61,271 bases of DNA from the NCBI RefSeq assembly GCF_001894885.1, contig NZ_BCXB01000027.1, positions 1 to 61,271 on the forward strand, written 5' to 3'. This document shows positions 21,394 to 32,962 of the stretch, piece by piece; the stretch's first letter is position 1, and every line of letters starts with the position of its first letter. The stretch is from Rhodococcus marinonascens NBRC 14363 (GTDB lineage Bacteria > Actinomycetota > Actinomycetes > Mycobacteriales > Mycobacteriaceae). The notes beneath the pieces were generated by a model, which searched no databases, had not been told where the DNA came from, and worked only from the letters and a program-made list of their open reading frames with translations. Both the position numbers and the translations under genes were made by a program.

Positions 21394-22564
21394 CCCGCGG
21401 GGACTTCACCGGCGTGGGTTCGCAGACGAAGGCGACCCCCGCGCGACCGATCCGCGTGATCACCACGCTGAGCGAACGACTTCCGCGCAATTTCAAGCGC
21501 GGACGCAGGACCGCGGGGTCGACGTCCACACCGCGGACGAGAATCTCCGCGATGCCGCAATCGTGGCGCACCAATTCCTGGCGCAAAGACTTCTCCGAGT
21601 ACTTGACTCGGTCGAGAACGCGAAACCCGCGCGCGCCCTCGGGCACCGAATCGCCGGTGAGATAGGCGATTCGGGGGTCCAATTGCCACAGACCGTGCCG
21701 TGCGGCGTAGTGACGAACCAGACCCGCACGGACGACCGCCCCGTCTGGATCGATAATCCACCGGCCCGGCGAACGTTCAGGGATCTCGTCATCTTCGGCG
21801 TCCGTCACCGTCCACGCCGACCCATCCGAGGCGAGCACACTCGCCCGCCGGGTGACATCGGCACCGGACAGTCCCGGCGACCACAAGCACGCCTCGCGTA
21901 CACCGCCGTCGAGCGAGACCACCTCCACTTCGCCGGCCCAGCCAAGTCGGTCGAAATCGAGTCCCGGAGCACACTTCACCGCCAGATCACGGCCACGGTA
22001 CGCCTCGATCAGGTCGGGCAGTGGTGGCTCGAGCGCGGCCGGGTCGTGCGTTCGCCTGCCACCGGATCGCCGGGCCGGATCCGCAAGCACGACTGTGTCG
22101 CGGGTACACGGGACAAGCGCGTCGGCTCGGAGAACGGTCGCCCCGGGTACATTGTGCCGGGCCATCAAGAGGCGAACCGGGTCGATATCGCTACCGATGA
22201 CGGTCGCGGCCGTCCCGACCGCCGCATCGAGTTCAGCGCCGATGGAACAGGTGACGTCGTGGACGTCCCGGTCCCGCAGGCGCTGCGCACGGTGCGTGGC
22301 CACCGCGCGTGGTGTCGACTGTTGTAGGGCGTCGTCGGTGAAGAACCATTCCTCGGTGCCTGGGAGTTTGGCCGCAGCCTTGCGGCGCAGCATCACCGTC
22401 TCCACCAGCACCGCCACATACGATCCGAAACGTCTACGCGCCTGGCCGATATCGGCCAGGCGCGTAGACGTGCTCAGTGTGTAGCCGTCCATCTCCGCGA
22501 GCGCCGCTGTCCCGTCAGGACTCTGCAGGAACTTCACATCTCCGGGAGTGAACGCATAGCCCAA
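21353..22564 (-). CDS. SAM methyltransferase with THUMP-like C-terminal domain
   Basis: A protein of about 403 residues with a Rossmann methyltransferase core (HDVTCSIGAELDAAVGTAATVIGSDIDPVRL then VVLADPARRSGGRR, an NPPY-like DPAR motif) and a C-terminal THUMP-like region (GARGFRVLDRVKYSEKSLRQELVRHDCG). It matches Rv3037c in place. The DPARR motif suggests a base or amide nitrogen target such as RNA rather than a sugar hydroxyl, though this gene has been linked to the MGLP cluster by position. Start is uncertain: TTG at 22564, one base after the upstream stop, or GTG at 22537. Confidence 0.82.
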   Translation of the reverse strand: MGYAFTPGDVKFLQSPDGTAALAEMDGYTLSTSTRLADIGQARRRFGSYVAVLVETVMLRRKAAAKLPGTEEWFFTDDALQQSTPRAVATHRAQRLRDRDVHDVTCSIGAELDAAVGTAATVIGSDIDPVRLLMARHNVPGATVLRADALVPCTRDTVVLADPARRSGGRRTHDPAALEPPLPDLIEAYRGRDLAVKCAPGLDFDRLGWAGEVEVVSLDGGVREACLWSPGLSGADVTRRASVLASDGSAWTVTDAEDDEIPERSPGRWIIDPDGAVVRAGLVRHYAARHGLWQLDPRIAYLTGDSVPEGARGFRVLDRVKYSEKSLRQELVRHDCGIAEILVRGVDVDPAVLRPRLKLRGSRSLSVVITRIGRAGVAFVCEPTPVKSPRVSGGRTVRRSASE

Positions 22565-22565
22565 T

Positions 22566-23537
22566 TCAGTTGCCGGACTTCATACCAGTGATCATGACAT
22601 TGTAGAAGAACTTGCGCGGCACCACGTGTCGCAGAACCTTCTCGTCGACCCAACTCAGCGTCTTCCAGCCGTTGAATGCGAACCGTCCCCAGCCCCAACC
22701 CAGCTTCTCGGGGGGCACTGCGGACTCGAAGGTGCGGACCGGCCAACCGAGCAGAGCAGCCGCGAATTCTTCGGTGGCGGCATGAACCTGCACTGCGCCG
22801 GCTGACTTCGCGATCGTCTCGAGGTCGCCCGGGTCGAACGTGTGCAAATCAACGACGGCCTCCAGCGCCGCCGCGCGCGAGGACTCGTCCAGTTCCGCCT
22901 GCGGGCGTCGCCAATCGGCGAGGAAGGGCAGCCTGGTGACTCGGATGGTGGCCTCCCACGTCGCACGGCCGAGCCAGCGGGCGTAGAAGTTTCCGATCGT
23001 GGTGGGCTCACCGGCGAAGAGGAAGCGCCCACCGGGCTTCAGTACACGCAAGACCTCGCGCAGCGACTGCTCCACATCCGGGATGTGATGCAGGACGGCG
23101 TGCCCCACAACGAGGTCGAAAGTGTCGTCGTCATACGGGATGGTCTCGGCGTCGGCGACGCGACCGTCGACCGACAGTCCCAGGCTATCGGCGTTACGCA
23201 GCGCGACCTTGACCATGCCGGGCGAGAGGTCGGTGACCGAACCGGTCTTCGCGACGCCACCCTGCATCAGATTGAGGAGGAAGAATCCGGTACCGCAGCC
23301 CAGTTCGAGCGCCCGCTCGTAAGGTAGCGGCTGATCCCCCGCGACGGCGTCGAAACGCCCGCGCGCATAGTCGATGCACCTCTCGTCGTACGAGATCGAC
23401 CACTTCTCGTCGTACGTCTCGGCTTCCCAGTCGTGATAGAGCACCTGGGCGAGCTTGGTGTCCTTCAGCGCAGCCTGTACCTCTTCGGCGGTGGCGTGCG
23501 GGTGAGGAGCGGGGTCGTCATGGGCGCTTGCAGTCAT
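22566..23537 (-). CDS. Class I SAM methyltransferase, Rv3038c type
   Basis: A 323-residue methyltransferase of the UbiE/Methyltransf_11 type: ALELGCGTGFFLLNLMQGG (motif I), LSPGMVKVALRNA, AETIPYDDDTFDLVVGHAVLHHI and LRVLKPGGRFLFAGEPT. A 120-residue C-terminal extension (TIRVTRLPFLADWRRPQAEL onwards) is specific to this actinobacterial family. Substrate unknown. It is separated from the downstream THUMP-like gene by one base, so the two are cotranscribed. Confidence 0.9.
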   Translation of the reverse strand: MTASAHDDPAPHPHATAEEVQAALKDTKLAQVLYHDWEAETYDEKWSISYDERCIDYARGRFDAVAGDQPLPYERALELGCGTGFFLLNLMQGGVAKTGSVTDLSPGMVKVALRNADSLGLSVDGRVADAETIPYDDDTFDLVVGHAVLHHIPDVEQSLREVLRVLKPGGRFLFAGEPTTIGNFYARWLGRATWEATIRVTRLPFLADWRRPQAELDESSRAAALEAVVDLHTFDPGDLETIAKSAGAVQVHAATEEFAAALLGWPVRTFESAVPPEKLGWGWGRFAFNGWKTLSWVDEKVLRHVVPRKFFYNVMITGMKSGN

Positions 23538-23594
23538 GCGGCAAATCCTACTCGGTGGTAACGCTGAACAGGTTCTAGTTTTTCGGGCTCCAGA

Positions 23595-24374
23595 CTACTC
23601 GCCAGTGAACCGCGCCTTACCTGGGCCGTTCTCGATGAACGATTCCATCCCGATCGTGCGGTCCCTGGTGGCGAACAGCGAGGCGAACAGTTGCCGCTCG
23701 ACCGCCAAGCCACTGTTCAGGTCGACCTCCAGGCCACGGTCGATGGCGACCTTGGCCGCAGCCAGAGCGCGACCGGCACCCTTCGTGAACTGCGACGCCC
23801 ACTTGCGCGCCGCCTCGTACACGTCGTCCGGGGCCACGACCTCGTCGATCAACCCGATCGCCAAAGCCTCCTCGGCGTCGACGAACCGACCGGTAAACAC
23901 CAGATCCTTGGCCTTCGACGGTCCGATCAGCCGGGCCAGACGCTGAGTTCCGCCGCCACCAGGGATGATGCCGAGCAGAATCTCCGGCACGCCGAGTTTG
24001 GCGTTGTCACCCGCGATGCGGCGATCGGCTGACAGCGCGATCTCCAGCCCGCCGCCAAGCGCGTAACCGGTGATGGCAGCAACGGTGGGCTTCGGGATCT
24101 CGGACACGGCCGCGAGGTCGGACTGAAGGTCGCCGATCACGTCGGTCATCCGGACGAAATCCATCTCGGCCATTTCCTTGACGTCCGCGCCTGCGGCGAA
24201 AACCTTCTCGCCGCCATAGACAATGACGGCCTTGACGTCGGAGTTGACGGTCGCCTCGCGCACCGCCCCCCGCAACTCCTGCTGAACCTGACGGTTCAGC
24301 GCGTTCATCGGGGGCCGCGCGAGCCGGATCGTACCGATGCCTTCGGATACCTCGAGGGTGACGAACTCAGCCAT
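23595..24374 (-). CDS. Enoyl-CoA hydratase
   Basis: A 259-residue crotonase-fold protein. The oxyanion-hole segments are AAGADVKEMA and ALGGGLEIALSADRRIA, and the catalytic glutamates lie in KLGVPEILLGIIPGGGGTQRL (both expected Glu positions conserved). It equals echA17 (Rv3039c) by place. Likely role: hydration of 2-enoyl-CoA in beta-oxidation. Confidence 0.92.
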   Translation of the reverse strand: MAEFVTLEVSEGIGTIRLARPPMNALNRQVQQELRGAVREATVNSDVKAVIVYGGEKVFAAGADVKEMAEMDFVRMTDVIGDLQSDLAAVSEIPKPTVAAITGYALGGGLEIALSADRRIAGDNAKLGVPEILLGIIPGGGGTQRLARLIGPSKAKDLVFTGRFVDAEEALAIGLIDEVVAPDDVYEAARKWASQFTKGAGRALAAAKVAIDRGLEVDLNSGLAVERQLFASLFATRDRTIGMESFIENGPGKARFTGE

Positions 24375-24417
24375 GAGGGAGAGATTACTTGCCTACATTC
24401 GACGCCGTTTCGCGGGC

Positions 24418-24467
24418 CGACGGCACAGGATCAGTCGCGGAGCGACGGCGCAGGATCAGTCGCGGAG
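24418..24467. repeat. 25-bp tandem duplication over the Nudix gene 3' end
   Basis: Two copies of a 25-bp unit beginning CGACGGC and ending GTCGCGGAG (24418-24442 and 24443-24467) differ at one base (A or G at position 8). The second copy contains the stop codon of the Nudix gene (24456-24458), so the 3' end of that gene has been copied downstream of itself. Confidence 0.85.
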
Positions 24468-25298
24468 CGACCACGGATGCGGGCCGGCCTCGTAGTAGCC
24501 GTCCTGCCCCGGGAACTCGACCCGGATCGGTTCCTCGTCAGTGATCAGCGTCGGAAGAATCACCGGGATCTCCGGTTCCGCGGCTAGGACCTCGGCGACC
24601 GAACCGAAGGAGCTGAGCGCGTCGAGTTGGCTCCAAGTCGGCGGCAGCAGAATGCTGCCGCCCCCCTGCCAGTGTGCGAGCGCGGCGGCAGGACTCTGCC
24701 ACGTCACCGCCTCCGCCTCCGACGTCAAGCCGTCTGCAATTTGACCGTTCGGGGCTGCGGCGACGAAGAAGCGTGTGTCGTAACGGCGCCCCTCACCGAT
24801 CGGAGTTATCCAGTTGGCCCAGGGCCGCAGGAGATCTGCCCGCAGAACGAGGTTCTCGCGCTCGAGGAAGTCGCTGAACGACAGTTCGCGCTTCTCGAGT
24901 CGAACGCGCGCCTGCGCGTATTGCGACGTGTCCTCGACCACCGTGTCCACACTCCGTCCTGCCAGGAGGACACCGCACTCCTCGAACGTCTCGCGCACCG
25001 CTGCGCAAACGAGAGCCTTGGCGAGTGCCGGATCGGTGGAGAACCGTTCGGCCCACCACTCGACGGGCGGGCCGGCCCAGCCGACTTCGGCCAGGGCATC
25101 CGACGGATCGACCCCACCACCGGGGAACACCGTCATTCCACCAGCGAACGCCATTCCCTGAACACGACGGAGGAGGAACACCTCGATACCGGAAGGCGCT
25201 GCGTCGACGGCGACATCACGGATCAGGATGACTGTGGACGCATCCTTCGGCGTCACCTCGGGGTGCGCCCGGGGTGTCCGCTCTTGCTTCGAGACCAT
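24456..25298 (-). CDS. Nudix hydrolase, Rv3040c type
   Basis: A 280-residue Nudix-fold protein. The Nudix helix is VCAAVRETFEECGVLLAG (RExxEExG core intact, with Glu pair for metal), preceded at a distance by MTVFPGGGVDPSD; the insertion between these is longer than in the classic box, as in the eukaryotic NUDT19-like group. The NUDT19 likeness suggests a CoA or acyl-CoA substrate and would suit the neighbouring enoyl-CoA hydratase, but this is inference. Start ATG at 25298. Confidence 0.85.
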   Translation of the reverse strand: MVSKQERTPRAHPEVTPKDASTVILIRDVAVDAAPSGIEVFLLRRVQGMAFAGGMTVFPGGGVDPSDALAEVGWAGPPVEWWAERFSTDPALAKALVCAAVRETFEECGVLLAGRSVDTVVEDTSQYAQARVRLEKRELSFSDFLERENLVLRADLLRPWANWITPIGEGRRYDTRFFVAAAPNGQIADGLTSEAEAVTWQSPAAALAHWQGGGSILLPPTWSQLDALSSFGSVAEVLAAEPEIPVILPTLITDEEPIRVEFPGQDGYYEAGPHPWSLRD

Positions 25299-25371
25299 AT
25301 TTCTGGAACCTACGCCACCGGTGACGCCTGTCGCCGCTGGACCCCCGCTGTGATGGGCCCCATGTGTACCG

Positions 25372-26193
25372 TCAGCCGTGACGAGCCCCCGGAGCGCGGG
25401 TCCGGCGAGCAAAGAATCGGCCGTCTACCTTGTCGAGGCTGATCGGCTGGCCGAAAGCTTCGCTCAAGTTTTCAGCCGTGATGACCTGATCCAGCAGGCC
25501 CTGTGAGACCACCCGGCCCTCATCGAGGAGTAGCGCGTGGGTAAATCCCGGCGGGATCTCTTCGACGTGGTGCGTGATGAGGACCGTCGCCGGGGCGTCC
25601 GGATCGGCGGCGAGGTCGGTGAGACGGGCCACGAGTTCCTCGCGTCCGCCCAGATCGAGGCCGGCGGCGGGTTCGTCGAGCAGCAACAGTTCTGGGTCCG
25701 TCATCAGAGCGCGGGCAATGAGCACCCGCTTGCGCTCACCCTCGGAAAGAGTGCCATAGGTGCGCGTGGAGAGATGGTCGGCGCCAAGGCTCTTGAGCAT
25801 TTCGACGGCGCGGTCGGTGTCCATGGCGTCGTAGCGCTCACGCCAGCGCCCGAGTACGGCATAGCCGGCCGAGACGACGAGATCACTCACCACCTCTTCC
25901 GCAGGCACACGATTGGCCAACGCCGAGGAAGACAGTCCGATCCGAGGACGCAGTTCGTTGATGTCGACGCGGCCGAGTCGTTCGCCCAGGATGTGGGCGC
26001 GGCCACTCGTGGGATGCAGTTCGGCGGCCGCGATCCGTAGCAACGACGTCTTACCTGCCCCGTTCGGTCCGAGCACGACCCACCGCTCGTCGAGTTCCAC
26101 CTTCCAGGTAACCGGGCCGACAAGGGTGTTGCCCCCGCGACGGAGGTAAACATCGTCGAATTCGATGAGAAGATCGGGATCAGGTTCATGCAC
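25372..26193 (-). CDS. ABC transporter ATP-binding protein, Rv3041c type
   Basis: A 273-residue stand-alone ABC ATPase. Walker A GPNGAGKTSLL, signature LSEGERKRVLIARAL, Walker B ELLLLDEPAAGLD and the switch histidine in VLITHHVEEIP are all intact. It has no permease neighbour. The ModF/YlmA-like group (single ATPase, no transporter) is the closest I can suggest. Start is GTG at 26193; longer readings enter the divergent glgX gene. Only 50 bp separate it from glgX. Confidence 0.9.
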   Translation of the reverse strand: MHEPDPDLLIEFDDVYLRRGGNTLVGPVTWKVELDERWVVLGPNGAGKTSLLRIAAAELHPTSGRAHILGERLGRVDINELRPRIGLSSSALANRVPAEEVVSDLVVSAGYAVLGRWRERYDAMDTDRAVEMLKSLGADHLSTRTYGTLSEGERKRVLIARALMTDPELLLLDEPAAGLDLGGREELVARLTDLAADPDAPATVLITHHVEEIPPGFTHALLLDEGRVVSQGLLDQVITAENLSEAFGQPISLDKVDGRFFARRTRAPGARHG

Positions 26194-26243
26194 GCATTCA
26201 TCTTCCCGCACATCTTCCGAGCATTCGCGGCAGGATCGATTAG

Positions 26244-28391
26244 GTGTCGTCTCGCATCGATTCGCGCCGCGGCGATAGTCCATCGACTCCGCCGAGCCTA
26301 CGACTGCCCGGATCCCCGTTTCCCCTGGGAGCACAGGTGCACGGCGCGAGTACGCGGTTCGCCGTCCACGCCCCGGACGCGGAATTGGTACAAGTGTGCC
26401 TGATTTCGGAGACTGGCGACGAGACCCGAATCGATCTGACACAGCGTACGTACGGCATCTGGCACGGCGTCGTCGAGGGCGTCGGCGATGGGCAGAAGTA
26501 CGGCTACCGCGCGCACGGGCGGTGGGATCCTTCGCACGGCTTGCGTCTCAATCCCGCCAAGTTGCTCCTCGATCCCTGGGCGAGGCGCATGAATGGCGGA
26601 CTAGGCGACCACGAAGCCCTGGTCTCACACGACGGCGACCCGTTCGGTGGGCCCTCACATCGTGACAGCCTGGGGCACACACCGCTGTCCCTCGTGACCG
26701 CCGACCACACACCGACATCCGGTCCGCGGATCGAAAGGCCCTGGGAGGAAACCGTTGTCTACGAACTCCATGTGGGATCGTTCACCGCGCGCCACCCCGA
26801 CGTGCAGTCCCGGTACCGCGGCACCTACCTCGGACTCGCCGAGCCCGCCGTGATCGGTCATCTCGTCCGACTCGGAGTGACCGCGGTCGAACTGCTGCCC
26901 GTCCATGCACACCTCACCGAGGCCACGGTGCGCTCGCGCGGTATGCGCAACCATTGGGGCTATTCCACTGCTGCGTTCTTCGCTCCGCACCCCGGCTATG
27001 CGGTGGAACCGGGTGCAGAGATCACCGAATTTCGCATCATGGTCGACGCACTGCACGCCGCGGGCATCGAGGTGATTCTCGACGTCGTCTACAACCACAC
27101 CTGTGAGCAGGGTGTCGACGGCATCAGTCTCAGTTGGCGCGGTCTCGATGCCCCTGGCTACTACCTCCTCGACACCGAGGGACGCGACATCGACCTCACC
27201 GGTTGCGGGAACACGGTCGACGCGCAATCCCCGATCACCGTCCGGATGATCGGGGACAGTCTGCGCTACTGGGCTCAGAAGATGGGTGTCGACGGCTTCC
27301 GGTTCGACCTCGCCTCCGCCCTCGGCCGCCCCGCCGGTGGAAAATTCGATTGCCGCTCTTCAGTGTTCTCCTCAATCACCGCGGATCCTGCTCTCTCCCG
27401 CTGCAAGTTGATCGCCGAACCGTGGGACGCCACCCCGGACGGGTACCACGTCGGCGATTTCGGAACTCAGTGGTCGGAGTGGAACGACCAGTACCGCAAC
27501 ACTGTTCGGCGGTTCTGGAATGGCGACACGGGGGTGCGCGACCTTGCCTCTCGACTGACGGGATCGGAGGATCTGTTCGCAGACCGGCGACCGTGGGCCT
27601 CCGTCAACTTCGTGACGGCGCACGACGGGTTCACCGCCGCGGACCTCGTGTCGTACACCCGCAAACACAACGAGGACAACGGCGACGACAACCGGGATGG
27701 CGCCGATCACAACGACTCGGTCGATCACGGCGTCGAAGGCCCGACCAACGACGTGGAGATCATCGCCGCGCGTTCGCGGCACGTCCGCGCACTGCTCGCC
27801 ACGCTCGCACTGTCGACCGGTACCCCGATGCTCACCGCAGGCGACGAGTTCGGTCACACCCTCGGCGGAAACAACAACGCCTACTGCGTTCCCGAACACA
27901 CCCCGAGTGAGGATGCATGGCCGCTCGATTGGGGCACTCGGGACCGAACTCTCACCGCGTTCGTGACCCGCGCCCTCGACCTCCGTCGCGCCTCCCCCGC
28001 CCTCCGTCAGCCGGAGTTCTTCGAGGGCAGGCGCACACCCACCGGACATTCTGACCTTGTCTGGTTCGGTGCGGACGGCGAGGAGATGGACGATCGCGGG
28101 TGGTACGACGAGTCTGGCCGCACCCTCCAGGCGTGGATCGACGGATCCGACATCCGCTCCCACACCGAGGACGGTTTCGCGCTCACCGACGACAGCCGGC
28201 TTCTCGTCTTCCACTCGGGCGGACCCATCGACATCACCCTGGGGTGTCCCGAATGGTTCTACGGATTCTTACTCACCGAGTTCGACTCGACTTCACCCGA
28301 CGGCGCACCGGCCGCTGGCGGTCCGATCTCGGGAGACTCGACGATCACACTGTCCGGCCCGACGCTGCTCGTCTTCCGCACCGTTGGATAG
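26244..28391 (+). CDS. glgX: Glycogen debranching enzyme (isoamylase type)
   Basis: A 715-residue GH13_11 enzyme. A CBM48 domain (FPLGAQVHGASTRFAVHAPDA cut here) comes first, then the barrel with VILDVVYNHT, DGFRFDLASALGR (nucleophile Asp), CKLIAEPWDA (acid/base Glu) and FVTAHDGFTAADLV. It trims alpha-1,6 branches of glycogen. It lies inside the MGLP/glycan neighbourhood, where M. tuberculosis has no glgX (its treX is elsewhere), so it may be a local addition. The 3' end overlaps the next, convergent gene by 133 bp. Confidence 0.94.
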   Translation: MSSRIDSRRGDSPSTPPSLRLPGSPFPLGAQVHGASTRFAVHAPDAELVQVCLISETGDETRIDLTQRTYGIWHGVVEGVGDGQKYGYRAHGRWDPSHGLRLNPAKLLLDPWARRMNGGLGDHEALVSHDGDPFGGPSHRDSLGHTPLSLVTADHTPTSGPRIERPWEETVVYELHVGSFTARHPDVQSRYRGTYLGLAEPAVIGHLVRLGVTAVELLPVHAHLTEATVRSRGMRNHWGYSTAAFFAPHPGYAVEPGAEITEFRIMVDALHAAGIEVILDVVYNHTCEQGVDGISLSWRGLDAPGYYLLDTEGRDIDLTGCGNTVDAQSPITVRMIGDSLRYWAQKMGVDGFRFDLASALGRPAGGKFDCRSSVFSSITADPALSRCKLIAEPWDATPDGYHVGDFGTQWSEWNDQYRNTVRRFWNGDTGVRDLASRLTGSEDLFADRRPWASVNFVTAHDGFTAADLVSYTRKHNEDNGDDNRDGADHNDSVDHGVEGPTNDVEIIAARSRHVRALLATLALSTGTPMLTAGDEFGHTLGGNNNAYCVPEHTPSEDAWPLDWGTRDRTLTAFVTRALDLRRASPALRQPEFFEGRRTPTGHSDLVWFGADGEEMDDRGWYDESGRTLQAWIDGSDIRSHTEDGFALTDDSRLLVFHSGGPIDITLGCPEWFYGFLLTEFDSTSPDGAPAAGGPISGDSTITLSGPTLLVFRTVG

Positions 28392-28960
28392 ATGTTGCCG
28401 AACCGCATCATCAACTGGATCAGCGGGCCGATCCCGAGAGCGTAGACCACGGTGCCCACCCCCACGGTGCCGCCGAGCAACCATCCGATGGAAAGGACCA
28501 CGACCTCGATCGACGTCCGAATCACCCTCACCGACAGGCCGGTTCGCGCCACCAGTCCGGTCATGAGGCCGTCCCTCGGCCCCGGGCCCATTCCGGCACC
28601 GATGTACAGCACTGTCGCGAAAGCGTTGAGGACGACGCCACCGAGCAACATGGCGATCCTCACGACCAGGGAGTCGACGGGATCGAGGAACGCGAGAGAC
28701 GTGTCCACCGAGACGCCGATCACCAACACGTTGGCGATCGTGCCGAACCCGGGCTTCTGGCGGATGGGGATCCACAGCAGGAGGACCCCGACGCCGGTCA
28801 GCGCGGTTACCGTGCCGAAACTGAGGGGAGTGCGACCTGCGATCCCCTGATGAAACACGTCCCACGGGTCCAGGCCCAACCCGGCCGTGATCATGAGGGC
28901 CATGGAGAAGCCGTACAGCCACAGTCCGGCGAAAAGAGCGGTCAAACGTCGAGCAAGCAT
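28259..28960 (-). CDS. YczE/YitT-like membrane protein
   Basis: About 233 residues with five or six transmembrane helices: LTALFAGLWLYGFSMALMI, SFGTVTALTGVGVLLLWIPI, IAMLLGGVVLNAFATVLYIG and a last helix pair. The GLGLDPWDVFHQGIA and GAGMGPGPRDGLM motifs are typical of the YczE family, of unknown transport role. ATG at 28960 is preferred; an earlier ATG at 29032 adds non-helical sequence. About 40 residues after the last helix are read through the glgX 3' end and look like a read-through tail. Confidence 0.8.
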   Translation of the reverse strand: MLARRLTALFAGLWLYGFSMALMITAGLGLDPWDVFHQGIAGRTPLSFGTVTALTGVGVLLLWIPIRQKPGFGTIANVLVIGVSVDTSLAFLDPVDSLVVRIAMLLGGVVLNAFATVLYIGAGMGPGPRDGLMTGLVARTGLSVRVIRTSIEVVVLSIGWLLGGTVGVGTVVYALGIGPLIQLMMRFGNIYPTVRKTSSVGPDSVIVESPEIGPPAAGAPSGEVESNSVSKNP

Positions 28961-29068
28961 GACCGTCAGTGTCCTGTGCGGACCTGCCGCACCCCATAGC
29001 CAGAACGCAGACACTGGACTGTGGGCAGGCACCTCATCTCATTTTCGAATCAGGCGCCGGAACCAAGC

Positions 29069-31107
<2,039 letters not shown>

Positions 31108-31123
31108 CTATTGTGCCAAGTGA

Positions 31124-31156
31124 AAAGCCCCGCCCAATATTGGGGCGGGGCCTTTC
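31124..31156 (-). terminator. Rho-independent terminator of ctaD
   Basis: A nine-base-pair GC stem (GCCCCGCCC with GGGCGGGGC) closes a short AT-rich loop (AATATTG). On the minus strand the hairpin is followed by TTTT, and it lies about 18 bp after the ctaD stop. It separates ctaD from serB. Confidence 0.85.
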
Positions 31157-31171
31157 CGAAACATTCTTGGG

Positions 31172-32962
31172 TCAGCGGCCGGAGTCGGTTCCGCGGTCCT
31201 CTTCGTCGCCTGCTGTCAGCGACTCGTTGCGATCCTGTTCAAGCACGGTGCTGGACTGCTTGCCACCGTGACCGGGACCGACGTGCGCCTCCGCCTTCAT
31301 CCGCTCGACCATGTGCGGGTAGTGCAGTTCGAACGCTGGGCGCTCCGAGCGGATGCGCGGCAGTTCGGTGAAGTTGTGGCGCGGCGGCGGACAACTGGTG
31401 GCCCACTCGAGGGAGTTGCCGTACCCCCACGGGTCGTCAACGGTGACGACTTGGCCGTACCGGTAACTCTTGAAGACGTTCCAGATGAACGGCAACGTGG
31501 AGGCGCCGAGCACGAACGCGAACACAGTGGAGAACGAGTTCAGGAACGTGAAGCCGTCGGACGGCAGGTAGTCGGCGTACCGGCGCGGCATACCTTCGTT
31601 ACCCAGCCAGTGCTGAACGAGGAACGTGCCGTGGAACCCGATGAAGGTGGTCCAGAAGTGCCACTTGCCCAGGCGCTCGTCCATCATGCGGCCGGTCATC
31701 TTGGGGAACCAGAAATAGATACCCGCATAGGTGGCGAACACGACGGTTCCGAAGACCACGTAGTGGAAGTGAGCAACTACGAAGTAGGTGTCCGTGACGT
31801 GGAAGTCGAGTGGCGGGCTCGCGAGGATGACGCCGGACAGACCACCGAAGAGGAACGTGATGAGGAAGCCGACCGAGAACAGCATCGGCGTTTCGAACGT
31901 CAACTGCCCTTTCCACATGGTGCCGATCCAGTTGAAGATCTTGACACCTGTCGGCACGGCGATCAGGAACGTCATGAACGAGAAGTACGGCAGCAGCACG
32001 GCGCCGGTGGCGTACATGTGGTGAGCCCACACCGCGATCGACAGCGCCGCGATGGCGAGGGTCGCGTAGACCAGGCCGGTATATCCGAACACCGGCTTGC
32101 GGCTGAAGACCGGGAAGATCTCCGAGACGATGCCGAAGAACGGCAGGGCGATGATGTACACCTCTGGGTGACCGAAGAACCAGAACAGGTGCTGCCACAG
32201 CAGCACGCCGCCGGTGGCCGGGTCGAAGATGTGGGCACCGAGATGCCGGTCGACGAACAGGCCCAGGAGGGCGGCGGTCAGCAGCGGGAACGCCAGCAGA
32301 ATCATAATGCTGGTGATGAAGATGTTCCAGGTGAAGATCGGCATCCGGAACATCGTCATACCGGGGGCGCGCAGGCAGATGACCGTGGTGATCATGTTGA
32401 CACCACCGAGGATGGTGCCAAGGCCGGCGACCGCGAGGCCCATGATCCAAAGGTCCGCTCCGACGCCCGGCGAGTGCAGCGCGCTCGTCAGGGGCGTGTA
32501 CGCGGTCCAGCCGAAGTCCGCCGCGCCACCTGGGGTGATGAATCCGGCGGTCGTGATGATCGCACCGAACAGGTACAGCCAGTAGCTGAACGCGTTGAGC
32601 CGCGGGAACGCCACATCAGGGGCGCCGATCTGCAGCGGCAGGATGTAGTTGGCGAATCCGAACACGATCGGCGTCGCGTAGAGCAGCAGCATGATCGTGC
32701 CGTGCATGGTAAACAGCTGGTTGTACTGTTCGTTCGACAAGAACTGCATGCCTGGCACGGCGAGCTCGGCGCGCATCAGCAGGGCCATCACGCCGCCGAT
32801 GAGGAAGAACGCGATCGAGGTCGCCAAGTACAGAATTCCGAGCACCTTGGGATCGGTGGTCGTAATCATTTTGTAGATGAACGAGCCCTTGGGTCCCTGC
32901 CGCGGCGGGTAAGGCCTGGCTGCAGCTATCTCGGGGACTGGCTGGGGCGCTACGGCAGTCAC
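31172..32962 (-). CDS. ctaD: Cytochrome c oxidase subunit I (aa3 type)
   Basis: About 596 residues with twelve transmembrane helices. Haem and copper ligands are present: His in [12 protein letters not shown], the cross-linked His-Tyr in [16 protein letters not shown], the Cu(B) pair in [10 protein letters not shown] and the haem ligands in [16 protein letters not shown] long hydrophilic C-terminal tail is typical of actinobacteria. GTG at 32962 is preceded by GGAGG at good spacing; an ATG at 33025 is an alternative. It is monocistronic, with a terminator after it. Confidence 0.96.
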   Translation of the reverse strand: MTAVAPQPVPEIAAARPYPPRQGPKGSFIYKMITTTDPKVLGILYLATSIAFFLIGGVMALLMRAELAVPGMQFLSNEQYNQLFTMHGTIMLLLYATPIVFGFANYILPLQIGAPDVAFPRLNAFSYWLYLFGAIITTAGFITPGGAADFGWTAYTPLTSALHSPGVGADLWIMGLAVAGLGTILGGVNMITTVICLRAPGMTMFRMPIFTWNIFITSIMILLAFPLLTAALLGLFVDRHLGAHIFDPATGGVLLWQHLFWFFGHPEVYIIALPFFGIVSEIFPVFSRKPVFGYTGLVYATLAIAALSIAVWAHHMYATGAVLLPYFSFMTFLIAVPTGVKIFNWIGTMWKGQLTFETPMLFSVGFLITFLFGGLSGVILASPPLDFHVTDTYFVVAHFHYVVFGTVVFATYAGIYFWFPKMTGRMMDERLGKWHFWTTFIGFHGTFLVQHWLGNEGMPRRYADYLPSDGFTFLNSFSTVFAFVLGASTLPFIWNVFKSYRYGQVVTVDDPWGYGNSLEWATSCPPPRHNFTELPRIRSERPAFELHYPHMVERMKAEAHVGPGHGGKQSSTVLEQDRNESLTAGDEEDRGTDSGR

